Shown here: positions 1 through 12,589 of the stretch, one piece after another
Layout: each line of letters begins with the position of its first letter
Position numbering within the stretch: the first letter of the stretch is position 1
Assembly: GCA_008921705.1 (NCBI GenBank)
Contig: VFFE01007631.1
Location: forward strand, 1,366,106 to 1,430,105
Length of the DNA: 64,000 nucleotides
Origin: Burhinus oedicnemus
Taxonomy: Eukaryota > Chordata > Aves > Charadriiformes > Burhinidae
Direction of reading: 5' to 3'
Program-made: the position numbers and the translations under genes
The notes under the pieces: generated by a model
Database searches by the model: none
The model's input: only the letters and a program-made list of their open reading frames with translations
Told to the model about the DNA's origin: nothing

Positions 1-3000
1 AAAGTGGGACCAGAGGGAGAGAGCAAAGCACCAACAAGTGCCCGGTGGTTCAAAGTGCAGTACCTAGAGCCAAGCCCATGGTCTGAGGTCAGGAGAGTGG
101 CCTAATCAGTGACTGCTCTGAGGTCCGCCTCTTGTTGTTTGGAGTTGGGGCTGGGTTTTGGGGGTTACTTTTGTGGTTTGTTTTGTTTAATTTTAATACA
201 AAGTTTGCTTTGGGTCTGCAGAACCTTCCTAACAAGTGTGTCTTTGAAACAGACAGAGACGTTTCCACCAAAAAAAGTATTTTTCCAAGAACTGCCATTT
301 TTTTTCAGAGCAGCATTTAATTAGAGAAAATAGGCAGTAATTAAACATCCTTTTAAGCATCTCAAATCTGTAGGTAGTGAATAAAAACAACAAAAGCCGT
401 CACTACTGAGCAGCTGAATGCTGCTTGACGTTATCATTTGCTTATATGGGAGATATGTTACAAAGGACGTCTTAACATTTTGAGTCTTTAAATTATCTAA
501 CTTGGCTTTGTAGTTTCTATTAATTTTTCTCTGGATTATTGTTGAATGTGGAGCCAAGTTCTCTTTTGCTTTCTGTGAATGCTAACTCAAAATGTGTCAT
601 GTTCCTAATTATTTTTCTTAGACCATGGGAGCAGAAATCCTAAACAGTAGAGTTTGGGTTTGTAAAAGAGCAATGTGAGGAGCAGGATGGATTTCAGGAA
701 GGAAGATGTTTTTATCTGTGCATCAGGCAGCTTCCCCTCTAGCAGATCTCTGACTTCTCAACAGCACTGACCTCCTCCCAGGCAGCACCCAGGATGCTTG
801 CCATTCTGGTAAAACTTCACAGCCATTCCTGGTGCTGGGATCTCAAGTTGCAGCTGACTGGCTGCTCTGCAGGTAGAGATCCAGACCTACTATTCACGTG
901 TCAAGTAGCATTACAGAAATTGGTTCTCGTCCACCCCTAATACCTTGCCTTGTGGAGATGGAAGGGAATTTTCCATGAAGCCTTATATTTTGGGACTACA
1001 CAGTGCCCCCTGTAAATTAACTCTGTACAGGGGAGGGACAAGCTGGACAGGCTGCATGGAGATTGGGTTTTTGATGATCTCCTTTAATGCCAGGTTTTTC
1101 AGAGCTGTGCTGTTGGGATTTTAGAGGGGCTCTAGTGGCTGCACACAATATTTGTGAATTTGGCTCTGCAGACTGGTGTGCATCTTGGCACAAGTGGAAG
1201 GCCAGGCCAAGCAACAGGCCTACCAGCTGTGTGCCATATGAGAGTAGAATGCACCCATCTGTGCAGCTACAGCATGCCACTAAATCAAATGAGTTTGTTA
1301 GCATACTTGATGAGTGATACTCCTTGTTATAGTTTAGAAGAAATATCCAGGAGGGAGCACTGTGTTTCAGTGGCATTTTCTGCAGACCATGTGGAAATTG
1401 CTTTGTAGTTGAGTTCTTGGTTCTTGGTTTGTTTAATGGTGTTTTGTCTCTGTTGTTTTGGTTTTGGTTTTATTTTTTTCTTTTTTTTTTTTTGTTTGTT
1501 TGGTTAGTTGGTTGCATTCTTTTAATTATTTAATATAAAGAGATCTTGAAGAGTTTATTTCCAATAAGTTCAGTTAGGAGCAAAAAATATATGCCCTGCA
1601 CTTTAAGTCCTGAAAGGTCCTTCTTCAAAGCTCCATATGGGAACCTCCTCATGAATGTTAACGCATGCATTTTAATGTGTGAGGGATTCTGTGCCTTTTA
1701 GTGAATTCACCTTGACTTTCTTGGGTATCTCTGTGAACCCTTTTTTATTGCCTTAGTCAGAAGTAAAGCTGGTTCATGACGGTGTTTTCCTGAAAAGCAT
1801 TATCCATCACGGTATTACTGCTGAAAGGGGAGGAGGTATCCTGCTTATTTAGAAATATTCCTTTGGCTGTGTTTGAATCACTGGTTTTAGTAAGGCTGCA
1901 TTTAAGAGTGTCAGTTTGTTCTGCGAAAAGTATCTGATAATTTTGAGATTTCTTGAGCATTTTGGAAAAAATATGATTTAGAGCCAAAAATACACAATTT
2001 GATAAAATTATGTTGTAAATATTTTTCTGACTAGTTGTAACGACTGGAGAATTAAGTGCTTCAAAAACTGAAAGTTATCTGATGTGTACAGGACTCTGGC
2101 AAAAAGTAACTTTTTCAGCTAGGCAGACCAGCTTTGTCTCACATACCTTCCCAGAGGCAGTCTGCGGATCTCCAGCCCTCTGCAAGCTGATGGTGGAGGA
2201 TGGACCTACATTGGACCAGGGCTTTGCTGTTAGTCTGCTCAAACAAAGAGTGTGAGTTTAGTGAACTTGTTGCTCTACGTTGTTCCGTGGCAGTTTTGTG
2301 TGCGGTGTTACTGATTCAGATCTGTAACTTTTTGCAGTTATTTTTTTATTATGCAGTTATTGTTCCTTTGTGTTGTCAGCCACTAACAGATGGCTCATGT
2401 CTTTAATAAAACAGTTATTTGATATGTGTATCTCTCCAAACAAAGCACATGCTGGGTATCTGGTACTGGAAAAACAAATTGTTTCACGTCTTCCCAAGGG
2501 TAATAGAAAAAATTTTAAAGTAAATTTTATCACGTGAGTATTGAATTTTTACACATTACAATGACATTTTTTTAGCTTAAAAAAACCCAAAAAACAAAAC
2601 AAGCTAAAAAATCCAGGTGTTTTTTCTATAGATTTGTGCAGAGGCTCTTCTAAGCACTAGTATGTGTTCCTTGCATTTTTCTGTAAAAGTAAAAGCATGA
2701 GCGTTATGATCAGTTGGAATATCACTAGTTATCATGCAGAGTACGTCATTGGAAAAATAGTGTAGTTCCTCGAGAAGTAAGTGTGAGCTTACTTACATAG
2801 CTATGCTATGCTTTTATGGCTTTTATTGGAGAGAGTCAAGTTCTACTAGATTGTATTTCAGAACAGCAGACAGTTGTAGCCACAGTATTTTGGGATAAGA
2901 TGGTTCCTTTCTGAAACTCTCTTAAGATTGTTAACCATACTTGAAATTGTCTTTAAAAGTCTATTTTTGATGAAGCAGTTATGTCTAAGTTGTATCCAGC

Positions 3001-3678
3001 TGACAGTTTTTTATATTAATAAAAGTTCTTTAATCCTTCCTGATTATTGAAGAATGTTTTCTTAAGACAGAAAGAATCTGCATACAGTTCAAATAGATTC
3101 AGTTAATTTTCTTGTGTGGACTACCATAAGGAAGCATCTGGTCTTCGTGGTAGTCTATGATACAGATTCTTCAGTGTACAGGAATGTAATTTGAAGGATG
3201 AAGCATGGGTGCTGACATCACGCTGTAATGTCATCAAATCCATTTGTCAGACTGGTGTTTCTACGTTGGCAACTGACTACTCATTCCTAATCTCTCCCAA
3301 AGATATTGTGCTCATCAAAATTGACCAGAAAGGGAACACATTTTCTACCATTTTCATGGTCCGATATCCTCAAGCCAGTTCTCTTATCAATAATTTTGAT
3401 TGAAGCAGAAACTGCTGTTCATATCTGTTTTCATTGTCCTTTTAGGATTTTGACTAAAAACTAGATATTTTATGAACTCATTTCTGCCTAGCATCCTGTT
3501 CATGGAAAGAGGGGATTATTGTGTCCTGAGACTTGAGCTACAAAGGGCAATCTCTGATAAAGTTTTCAATTTAGATTTTCTGTAAAATTTATTTCTAACA
3601 TTCCAACAAACATTTTTTAAAAGAAATTGAATAAAAGTGGCTCAATTAGATGCTCTATAGGATCTCTGAAAAATATTG
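1..3678. other. Unique AT-rich non-coding DNA
   Basis: I see no gene here. The open frames are short, unrelated to any family I know, and broken by stops in all six frames. The only low-complexity stretch is a T-rich run at about 1436-1515, which includes 13 consecutive T around 1481-1493. The composition fits an intron or intergenic sequence. Confidence 0.6.
1436..1515. repeat. T-rich low-complexity tract
   Basis: The stretch is almost only T and G, with TTTTG-like units and a 13-T run. It could be a decayed poly(A) tail of a minus-strand retroposed copy, but no body of such an element is recognisable beside it, so simple low complexity is the safer call. Confidence 0.7.
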
Positions 3679-4393
3679 TGTCGTGGTTTAGGCCGGACTG
3701 GCCACTGAGACAAACGACAGATGCTCTCCCCCACCTCTCTCTCAAAGGAGAGGAGGGAGAGAGAGAAAGAGACTTACAAATTTAGAAGGAACTAAACTAC
3801 TTTAATGAAAATATTAATAATAAAATAAAAAGAAAATAATGAAATATATACAAAATCCTATCAAGCTCCCAGGAATGACATCACCAGCAGGCACAGGGAA
3901 AGTCCCAGACTGGATGGATGGGAGCTGGATTCCAGATCTCGATTCAGGAACGCAGGGATCAGGATCACAGGCAGACAAACAGACAGAGTCCGCCTCGGAT
4001 GCCGGCCATTGAAGAAAGAGCACTGCCCCTTTGATCCCTCAGCTTTTATACTGAGCATGAGGCAGATGGGATGGAATACCCTGTTGGTCAGGTTTGGGTC
4101 ACCTGTCCTGTCCGCTCCTCCCCGCAGGTGTGACCCCTCTACGCTTTTCTGCTTCCGACCCTCCAATGGGGCAAATAAAAAAGTTGACTGCCCTTGGCCA
4201 TTATAGCAATAAGGATAAGCAAGAGCCTCTCTGCATACCATTCCTTGGCATCAACTACAAACACAGGCCTTATCACTCTGACAGTGAACAGCTTCTGCAA
4301 ATATGCTGTTCATTTCAGTAGTTAGAAGAAACTTAGCTAAAAAGTAAAATTACTGAACAGAAAATTGGTTCTGTTTTACCTCAAACCAGGACA
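3679..4393 (-). mobile_element. Solo LTR of an avian endogenous retrovirus
   Basis: On the minus strand this 715-bp unit begins TGTCCTGGTTTGAGG and ends AAACCACGACA, the TG...CA termini of a retroviral LTR. Inside, in the expected order for the minus strand, are a TATA box (TATAAAA, 4050 down to 4044), a likely R region about 25-30 bases later, an ATTAAA poly(A) signal (3806 down to 3801), and a U5 with a long purine/pyrimidine tract (about 3727-3775). The flanks are TATTG (3674-3678) and CATTG (4394-4398), an imperfect 5-bp target duplication. No gag, pol or env sequence, primer-binding site or second LTR adjoins it, so it is the product of LTR-LTR recombination. The end sequences resemble LTRs common in passerines. 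The ERV class cannot be fixed from the LTR alone; a 5-bp duplication would suit an ERVL-like element. Confidence 0.85.
4044..4050 (-). promoter_or_regulatory. TATA box of the solo LTR
   Basis: TATAAAA on the minus strand lies in the middle of the LTR, between a presumed U3 and an ATTAAA signal about 240 bases downstream. This is the normal place for the retroviral core promoter. Transcription would run toward lower coordinates and leave the LTR near 3679. Whether it is active cannot be judged from sequence. Confidence 0.6.
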
Positions 4394-5002
4394 CATTGTC
4401 CCATTTTCTTCTGAGACTGTGTTATGTAAAGCAGTGTTTTAGCGATGTTAACATCGCAATCATCATTTGGCCTTCCTCATTTCTCTGATTTCCTTCTCCC
4501 TCCCCCATCTGTCGTAATAGTTACAGAATTTCTGAAAAACACCAAAACACTTTCAACTGAATTAGATCACAATTTGTGATGTATTTTGGGGACTTAATCA
4601 TATATTTTAATATTCTGTTCCATGGAATTCTTCATGTGAAAAGCTTTTCTGATATGAGTTGTCTGTAATACCCTATGGTTCTTGAATTCCAGATGATACA
4701 CTGTCATTGCTCTGTCCTCCCATCTCTACAGAATCTTTCTGCTCTATAGAAACTTCTTCTAAAACTAGAATAATGGTGTCCAAAAGGTTTAATTTTGTTT
4801 TGATATTGATATAATGAAGAATCGAACTATTGTTCCTTCCATTTTATCCAGTAGTTCATCTGCTAGGACAAATGACCCACTTATTACATGGATCTGGAAA
4901 TAATTTAAATCTTCTTATTAATAAGCTGAATGTAATTAATAGAAGTAATTGTGTAGCATGAAGTAGTGACCTACTGAACACAAAATTTTAAAGAAACTAT
5001 AG
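4394..5002. other. Unique non-coding DNA between LTR and CR1
   Basis: AT-rich sequence with no open frame of note and no repeat that I recognise. Confidence 0.6.
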
Positions 5003-5422
5003 ATCATAGAATCATAGAATATCTCAAGTTGGAAGGGACCCATAAGGAACATCGAGTCCAAATCCCTGTTCCTCGCAGGACTACCTAAAACTAAACCATA
5101 GGACTAAGAGCATCGCCCAGATGCTCCTTGACCTCTGACAGGCTTGGTGCCATGACCACTTCCCTGGGGAGCCTGTTCTAGTGGCTGACCACCGTCTCAG
5201 TGAAGAACCTTTTCCTAATGTCCAATCCGAACTTTCCCTGACGCAGCTTCATTCCATTTCCTTGTGTCCTATCGCTGATGACCACAGAGAGGAGATCAGC
5301 ACCTCCCCCTCCACTTCCCCCCTTGAGGAATTTGTAGACTGTGATGAGGTCACCCCTCAGACTTCTTTTCTCCAAGCTGAACAAGCCAAATGACCTCAGC
5401 CACTCCTTGTAAGTCTTGCCCT
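5003..5422 (-). mobile_element. CR1 LINE, 5'-truncated 3' tail
   Basis: The plus strand starts with two octamer units (ATCATAGA ATCATAGAAT), the reverse complement of the terminal (ATTCTATG)n of avian CR1. The signature 'GTTGGAAGGGACC' follows. The text then continues through well-known CR1 3' UTR phrases, such as 'GGTGCCATGACCACTTCCC', 'GAAGAACCTTTTCCTAATGT' and 'GTGATGAGGTCACCCCTCAG', to a sharp end near 5422. The element therefore lies on the minus strand and keeps only about 420 bp of its 3' end, the usual fate of CR1 inserts. It has no poly(A), as expected for CR1, and no clear target duplication. Sequence drift looks modest, so it is younger than the other LINE pieces in this window. 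Short open frames inside it are not genes. Confidence 0.95.
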
Positions 5423-7404
5423 ACGTAATTCATGCTTAGATTTTACTGTTCATGATGCTATTGTTTCCAGGAGCAATATCTAGTTTTTCCTCCTAAAATA
5501 TATTTTTCTTTTAAAGAGAGAAATGCAAAATTTGGAGCCCTTTGAAAAAGGCGGTGTTGATTTTCTTCTTTCAATGAAGTTTTTTGTGGTTTAATCACTG
5601 CACTGACTTCAGTCCACTAGGAATCAGAATCCAAAGTTCTCACTTTTCAGGTGATTGCCCTAGCTTTCCAGAGGTTTCTAGAGTTGAGTATCTTTACATA
5701 TACTTGTCCCATCCTTTTCACTCATGAAAGCTGTTGTTCTCACCACCTGGTTATTTCTTTCCCTTTCAATGACTTTTTAAGTATTTTACACATATTGGAA
5801 AAGTAACAGCAGGAAACAAGAGAAAACCACCTGAGAATAATGGTTGTGGGCACACTCCTGGGAGATGCAAAATAAAGGTTCAAATCCTCACAATTAATTG
5901 TGTGGCTCCCAAACCTCAGATAAGTAACTGACTAAAATGCTAAAAAATAAAGCTTTAAAATGTTTCCAATAATACAGGAAGGTGAATGCCATTTGTGGTT
6001 TCAATAGTGATAATTTTACTTGAATTTATGATCGGATGATTTAGCTCTCTGTGTCTGATACAGTTGGCTCTTTTGGTCATTTTACTGTTTGTCCAAATGG
6101 TGACCTAACTCCAAAAAGTGGGTTTTTTAAAAAAAAAACAATCCAAATATCCTGAATAACCTTTATCATGAGGTCAGACTGAATGTCCCCTTAGCTACGT
6201 TCCCTGAAGGTAGGTCCTGTACACTGTGGCGTCTGTGGGCACCCAAGAGTTAGTAGTTCAGTTCCGTTTACTGTGGCATGTCTTCTTCCAAACTGTTTAT
6301 GTTGATCACAATGTTGACACGACAGCTCTTCATGGGTCCCTGAGTTTGTGGGGGGCTTTATGGTGGACCGGTGTGCTTCTTTGGATCGTTTCTTTAAAGT
6401 GAGCACCCTAAACAGTGGAAAGGGCTTTGAATCTCAAAATACAGCAGGGATTAACAGGATTGTACATTGAAGATATCCAGCATCATAACTCTGAACTCTT
6501 TTCAGTACAGGAAAAGCTCAGAGTAAAACAAAATTGAAATAAGTTTGTAAGCAAAACTGCCCCCGCCTCTTTTTATTGTTATGGTAGAGTGAGTCTTTCC
6601 TTCAGGCTTGTTCCCAATATAGCAACATTCAGTAGCTTTCTGGTTGCAAAAACTGTACAGCTCCCTCTGGATCCCAAGGGAGAGCTTTCTTCTGACACCC
6701 CGGCCAGCTGGCTGGCTGCTCCCAGGTGATATCAGCAGTCTCCTGTTCCCTGCGTCTGCCTCAGATTCCCTTCAGGCTTTCTTTTCTCACTCTTGGCTTG
6801 CTCTCGCCTACCCCACTGCAAAAGGGTCCCCACAACCCAAGCAGGGCCCCATCTGCTCTCTGTGGTAGAAACCTTCTCCCTTTGCCGCAGAAGGCTGTAC
6901 CTGACTGTGTGGGCAGGGAGCCTTCCTCTTAGCCCTGGTCTTCCTCCCAGTCCTACAGCCTCCCCTGTGAGGGAAGACAATCTTTTCCCAACAGCTCACA
7001 AGAAGTGAAAGTGAGCTGTAATCAGCTGAAATGGATACTACCCATCTCAGAGTTTTAAGTCCAACAAACAGAACCCTGTTCATTTTACTTTTTTTAGCAT
7101 CTACAGCATTGTGTTAAACTTGCTGGTTTTCTGAGCTGTGGTCTCAGGAGGGGATTGGGATACTCTGGAGGTTCACTGAATTGACACAAGGGTAAACCAG
7201 ATTTCAAACTAGACAAAAGAAAAGTAAATATATTTCCCAAATTCCTGAGCATACTGCAGTATTCTACAGTTTGCGTTAAATTAGAAGATTAGTAGAAGCC
7301 CAAAGTCTGATCTGAACTAATCAAGCACAGCTGACAACTGTAATAAAAACCCCATCTCTTAAATCAGCTTTATCCTTCTTACTAGAGCTTAAAGGCCCCA
7401 GCTG
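5423..7404. other. Unique non-coding DNA
   Basis: No gene or clear repeat seen. A locally GC-richer patch at about 6650-7010 holds several overlapping open frames on both strands, but none resembles a known protein and none has a convincing pair of splice sites. Confidence 0.55.
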
Positions 7405-7630
7405 AGAAGCCCAAGTGCACTAAAGCCATTGTACAACCACACAGTATGAGACAGTTCCTGCCTCAGAAAGCTTGCAGTCGAAACGGATGAAATACTGTTG
7501 AGCATAGCACTATTATTCTCTGATAGAAACGCTGAATTTAACTGGCACACTCCCTAGCTCAAGGTCAGAGAAGGACTATGACAAAACTGGAAACTGAAGC
7601 AAGATCTTCCGAGTCTCAGCCTAGTGCCTG
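7405..7630 (-). repeat. Ancient MIR/L2-type interspersed repeat fragment
   Basis: Two phrases typical of old amniote repeats occur in order. 'GAGACAGTTCCTGCCTCAGA' with 'AGCTTGCAGTC' (about 7449-7480) matches the 'gagacagtccctgcc...agcttacagtct' block. Then 'CTAGCTCAAGGTCAGAG' followed by 'GAAGCAAGATCTTCCGAGTC' and 'CAGCCTAGTGCCTGAGCC' (about 7554-7634) matches the 'cccaaggtcacac...gaacccaggtct...tccagtgc' end. The orientation follows the reverse complement of the MIR consensus. Family assignment is by memory of these blocks, so either a MIR-like SINE or an L2/CR1-L3 LINE end is possible. Confidence 0.5.
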
Positions 7631-10600
7631 AGCCAGAAGACGATCCTTCAAACCATGCAGAACATCACCATTTGTTTTCATATGAAGTGCTCTCTTTCAT
7701 GCCGGTAGTTCTCCAGCACCTTTTCGCGTGGCTTTCCATCTCTGCCACAGAGCTTTCCTCCTCTAGGTGCTATTCTGGCAACACAACAGCTATTAAAGTA
7801 AGCCATGTGCACCTACACTCTCTGTAAGCAGTTTTCAAAAGGGAAAACTTTTGATAACAATAACCTGCACCAACCAGTCCCACACATTTTTTTTCTCTTT
7901 TTTTTTTTTTAAATCCTGTCTTCCGCTATTCTGTCCTTTTTCTTTGCTTTCTGCAGTCTTACAATATCAGTCTGTGCAAGGACAAAATGTTTGGGGCAAA
8001 TTTAAAACAAACAAACAAAAAGTCAGAAATACACAAGAATAATATGTAATTGTTGTAAGCAGGTTTTTACTACATGATGCTCTTCTGAAACCTTCCTTCT
8101 CCAAAACATAAAATCAGAGCAAGATAAAGCAATGGTATTGTTTAGCAATCAAATTTCTTTCCTTCTCATTCTGACAAGCTTTTAGGTCTTGCATATGTTC
8201 AGACAGTGAGCATGGAGTTCGCCTTTATTATTAAGATGCTAAAAAAGCATAATTGGTGCCAGAATCTGTTTCTAAATAAAGCTGATTTTATCAGAGGAAA
8301 AAAAATGAGGGCCATTTAATCCTGTCTTCAATATTCCTTTCTCCCAAATACAGCCTTTATTACTCTTGCCCTGGAAATATTAATGAATTCTTGCAAGTGT
8401 AAGATATACAGTATGAATTCAAGAATAATACAGCACAAAGCTTCTTGAAATCAATACTGAAATTCACAGTATTATTTCCATTTAAAAACATGGACAACTG
8501 TGAAATAGTACTTGCTAATCAAATATTAAATCACCCATTTTTCTCGTAAGGCAAGGACAGATGTTTGTTGAAACAAGTCTAGTGGCAACTTGCAGAGATA
8601 AGAGGACCATTGCTTAAAGAATTTTTGGGGAGGCTGAAGTAATGACTTTAATTGACTTGTCTGCATGCCTAACAAGTATTTATCTTCCTGTCTTATAAAT
8701 GCTGTAACAGGTTTTCTGCCCAGGAAGGAAAGCCTCAAAAGTGGATATAGGGAGTCTTGACAGGGACAAGTTTTATTAAATAAAGTAAGAATCAAAGAGA
8801 ATGCACTTCAGTAGTTTCTAGGCTTCTTATTTGTTGTGGGGAGACATGTCTAAAAGCAACATTTTATGAATCAGAGTGGTCTTGAAAAATGAGATTATCT
8901 TTTTGTGCTCAAAATGTATTTGTAGGGAAAGCGATTCTTTTGCTTGTCCTGTCGTTGATTTAGGAAGAAAGGCGAGAGGTTTTCTGAGGTACTTAAAAAT
9001 AACTGATCTAGCAGCTATATGTGGTGCTGGGGAAAAGGTGTTAATCCATTAATATGATCAGAAAGAGCTACAGAAAACAGAGGCAATGTTGGTCATCCCA
9101 CTGTCCTCCTCAGCTCTGGCCTGTTAGTGACACTGTTACACCAGGGATGAGGGCCCCTCATGGAGACACAGATGGCAGCAGGGAGGGGAAGCGGTGCAGT
9201 CACCAATGGCACTGTCAGGCGAGCGAAGGACTGACCTTACGTGGGATACGTATTGATAACAAGTCTGGAATTCTGGTGTACAAAATAGAAGTATCCTACA
9301 GAAGAAGAGGAGCTTAGCCATCTTCTCAGCAGTAAATTCAAATGGACAGTTGGGAATTTGTATACCAGTTTCCTCTTCCAAAAACTGAGCACTGTGGTGC
9401 CTCAGTGTGAAATGTCTTACACCAGAGTGCAAACTCTGCAGAAAGCCAGCAGCTGAGGACGGACCCTGCACCAGCCAGAAGGCCAAGAGGAAAGGTAGTT
9501 AAGGTCACCCCACGCAGTGTGCAGCCCTCTGAGGGCTAAACCATGAGAAATCACGTGGAAAAAAGGCAAGGAGGAAGTCTTACATGTCTCAAGAGCTCAA
9601 TGCCTCACTTAGGGCTCCAGGAAGCACCTCCCTCTGCTCAGGTCTACATGCGAGCTACCGTATTGCCAGAATCTAGACCCTTTCCTGCATGGAGATGACT
9701 GGTGTTCAGCTCTGCCTTTTAAAATGCAGACAGGGGAAGAAGGGTGCAGGTCAGAGCACCAAAATTTATGTAAAAGTCAGGATGCTTGTCAGATGGATGT
9801 TGCTACCAAAGGTCCGTATGCGAATCATGTACATCAGTATTTTTGATCAGATGCTTGCTTCTGACTTTAGTTTGAACTAAGTTTCAGTTAGCTGGTAACT
9901 TTCTGACATAAACTTAAAAATACTGAACCTTCTGTTCTTTTTTGTGCCATGGTAGGGCTTCATTAAAAGAGACAGCAACTGTCTTGAGACCCAAGAGACG
10001 CTCTCCTCTGCTGCTGAAGAACTGACCTTCACATTTCTGTGCTGTTCATTAGATATCAGTCTATGATTTCCTCTCCTCTCTGTTGCTATTTTTGTTATTA
10101 CTGGGGTTTCTGTTCCTCCAGCTTTCCTCTACTCCCAAGCAGCAGCTGGTTCAGAATCACCCTCTTTTTAAACTTTGGTGAGAAGAGGTTGGTAAGCTGC
10201 CTCTAGAGTGATTTGCTCTTCAGGGTTGGCTGCTGGAGAGCTGTTTTGAAGACATCAGTAGCAGTCCGAGGCCAAGTGTGAAATCTCTGCTCTTCAGAAT
10301 CTAAGCCTACTTAAGTCAAAATGTTACCCTCTTTTTCTCATTCTACTGACCATTTTAGTAATATGTTCCCTTCTTCCATGTATTTCTATCTTGTGCTTTG
10401 TTTCCATGCTTTTGTTCTGGGTTGTTGCTGTATATCTGATCTGTGAACATCAACTGAGTTTGTGGTATTTAAGCCACTGGCTGAGTGGTGCCATTCTCAG
10501 CACTATAATTCAAGATCTCAGTGTTTTCATTATGGCTTATTTTAGTAAACAGCTTCTACTTTAGGTCTTTCACTTTTGACAAGATGGGATAGCAGCTGGA

Positions 10601-10989
10601 GGAATTATTTAATTTATTTTAACGTGAAGTTGAAAAGGGAAAAAAAAAAGCCTTGTTCAGCCAATTTTTGAATCCTAAAAGGGCATCTATAATGTTCATC
10701 TTCATTTTAACAAGAAACAAACAGAATCATCTAAATGTACACATTGTCTAGAGGGATGTTTCATGATTACAGATTAGTACAACCTTTCTTCTGAGTGTTT
10801 TCCTTCTCATTTGCTGAAGGATTCCTCTGCTTCCTAAAACTCATCTGAAATCATGCAAGGAGAAATAGGTGCCTGTGCAAACAATTCCTGTGAAACAATG
10901 GACAACTCACAGAAGAAAGGTTACATGTGGCCTTCAGGGCTGGGACTAGATATTTTGTAGTAATCCAAATCCAGCAGATTATTCATTAC
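7631..10989. other. Unique non-coding DNA
   Basis: A T-rich run is present at about 7887-7910. Several open frames of 60-116 codons lie at 8526-8795 and 9054-9486, but they overlap on opposite strands, show no recognisable domain, and lack paired splice sites. I see no gene and no clear repeat. Confidence 0.55.
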
Positions 10990-11130
10990 TGTGTTGTAAA
11001 CCACCAAGGGAAGTCTTTGTGGAATAAGGATTTAAAGCATAGGTTCTTTGAGACAGGGCCTGTTTCTTTCTACATCTTCTGTGACGTGTCTGCTTGTTTA
11101 GGTGGTGCATACATAAAAACATTTATGTAA
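10990..11130 (+). repeat. Ancient MIR/L2-type repeat fragment, opposite orientation
   Basis: 'TTCTTTGAGACAGGGCCTG' followed by 'TTTCTTTCTACATCTTCTG' corresponds to the complementary strand of the same amniote repeat block seen near 7450 ('agctctttggggcagggactgtctc...'). The edges are not definable by eye. It is strongly diverged and could be a chance resemblance. Confidence 0.35.
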
Positions 11131-12589
11131 TTCGCAACATGACTTTTTCAGGCTTTTACTAGCAAATGGTCTGTAATGTGCCTCATGCTGGTTTGCCTTT
11201 TAAAAATAAAATAAATATTTTGAACTGACTTTGATTTCACTTAACTGTTTTGAGCAAAATGTTACTAGGATATTTAGGACACGGATTTACTGTCTGTGCA
11301 TGCTGTCTATAATGACCCAGTAGACCAGAACATCTTCAGAAGAGCTGTCACAATCTATCAAGTCAATGATCTGTGAAATATAAATTCTCTATGGATGTTG
11401 TTATGGGCCATTAAGTAAATAATAATACCTATTTTAAAAACTCTATATTAACTTTACATTTATTACAGAAGATCAACTTGATATGATAAAATAAAAACCA
11501 GCCTGAGCTTCCAACTAAAACTTAAACTTCTCCGATAGTGAAAAAATATTTTTAGATTTTGTCACACACATTCTTTTTATGAACGTCTAGTGTAAAATGG
11601 TATACAATTGCTATAAAATGCCAGAGTACCTAAAGAGTCTATTTTCATAGCATTTTCAGCTTAGTTTTGAGAGCAAAGTCCTTGTCTAAGCTGGCTTAGA
11701 TAAATTAAAATAGTCTTCAGCTGGGCTGAAGGAGAAACTTATTGAAATGTGCTCAAAATTCCAAAATACAGCAATTAACAAAACTAATTGCTCTGAATTC
11801 TCTCTGAGTTCCCTGGAAGGCATTAATTTTGAGAGTTTCATTCCAAGTGCTGTATCGGAGTGTTTTGAAATATTTAATGTGGTTTTCCCCCTGAGGTACA
11901 GGGCAGGATTCTGATCCCCGTGTTTTATGAAGGAGAATCTGAATCACAGAACTCAGAATTCATCTCCCTAATAATAATCATCTAGAAGTTAGGCGCTGAG
12001 CCAAATAGACTCTCTTTATAGTCTCAGAAGGAGAGAAACATCCCCATTGGCAGGATTCAGCCTAACAGAGGTGTCTGAAGCATACGTTTATGCTTCTGTT
12101 GAGAGCTGTGCTTGAATTGACAAAGCCTCGTCTCCAGTCTGTTCCTCCAGGCTGCCTTGCTGGAAACTTGTGGCTAAGTTTCCTTGGCAAATCCAGTTGC
12201 TTTGCTTCAGAAGGGCTCCAGAGAACAACCCAACACACATTACCAAGGTCAAAATCCAGAGACTCTAAGCTCCCAAGCAATGTCTTTAAACAAATGCTAC
12301 AGTGTATGGAAGACCAAAGGTGTTCATGGTCATTCTGCCACTACCTGCTGGTAGAGGTTATCCTGATGAATGCCACCCAGTATTTATCTGAGGTAGTACA
12401 AGAAGTCTTGTGTTCAGCAAACAAATAAGGTGACTATACCAGATTGCATGATCTAACTACAGTATTTAACCTTTGTATTTTTAATAGTGGTCTATTTTCT
12501 TTGGAACATTTTTCCTTTGATGGCTTTGTAGTGCCCAAGTTTGATTCAGATGTCAGAACCCCGTATAGGGCTTGGGTTAGGAGAGTCAT

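Noticed and set aside
1017..1408. 119-codon minus-strand frame with overlapping plus-strand frames
   Set aside because: Frames on both strands overlap and none resembles a protein family.
3814..4321. Overlapping open frames of 65-126 codons on both strands
   Set aside because: They lie inside the solo LTR, in its U3/R regions, and are not retroviral coding sequence.
5178..5393. Two open frames of about 70 codons
   Set aside because: They are chance frames across the 3' UTR part of the CR1 element.
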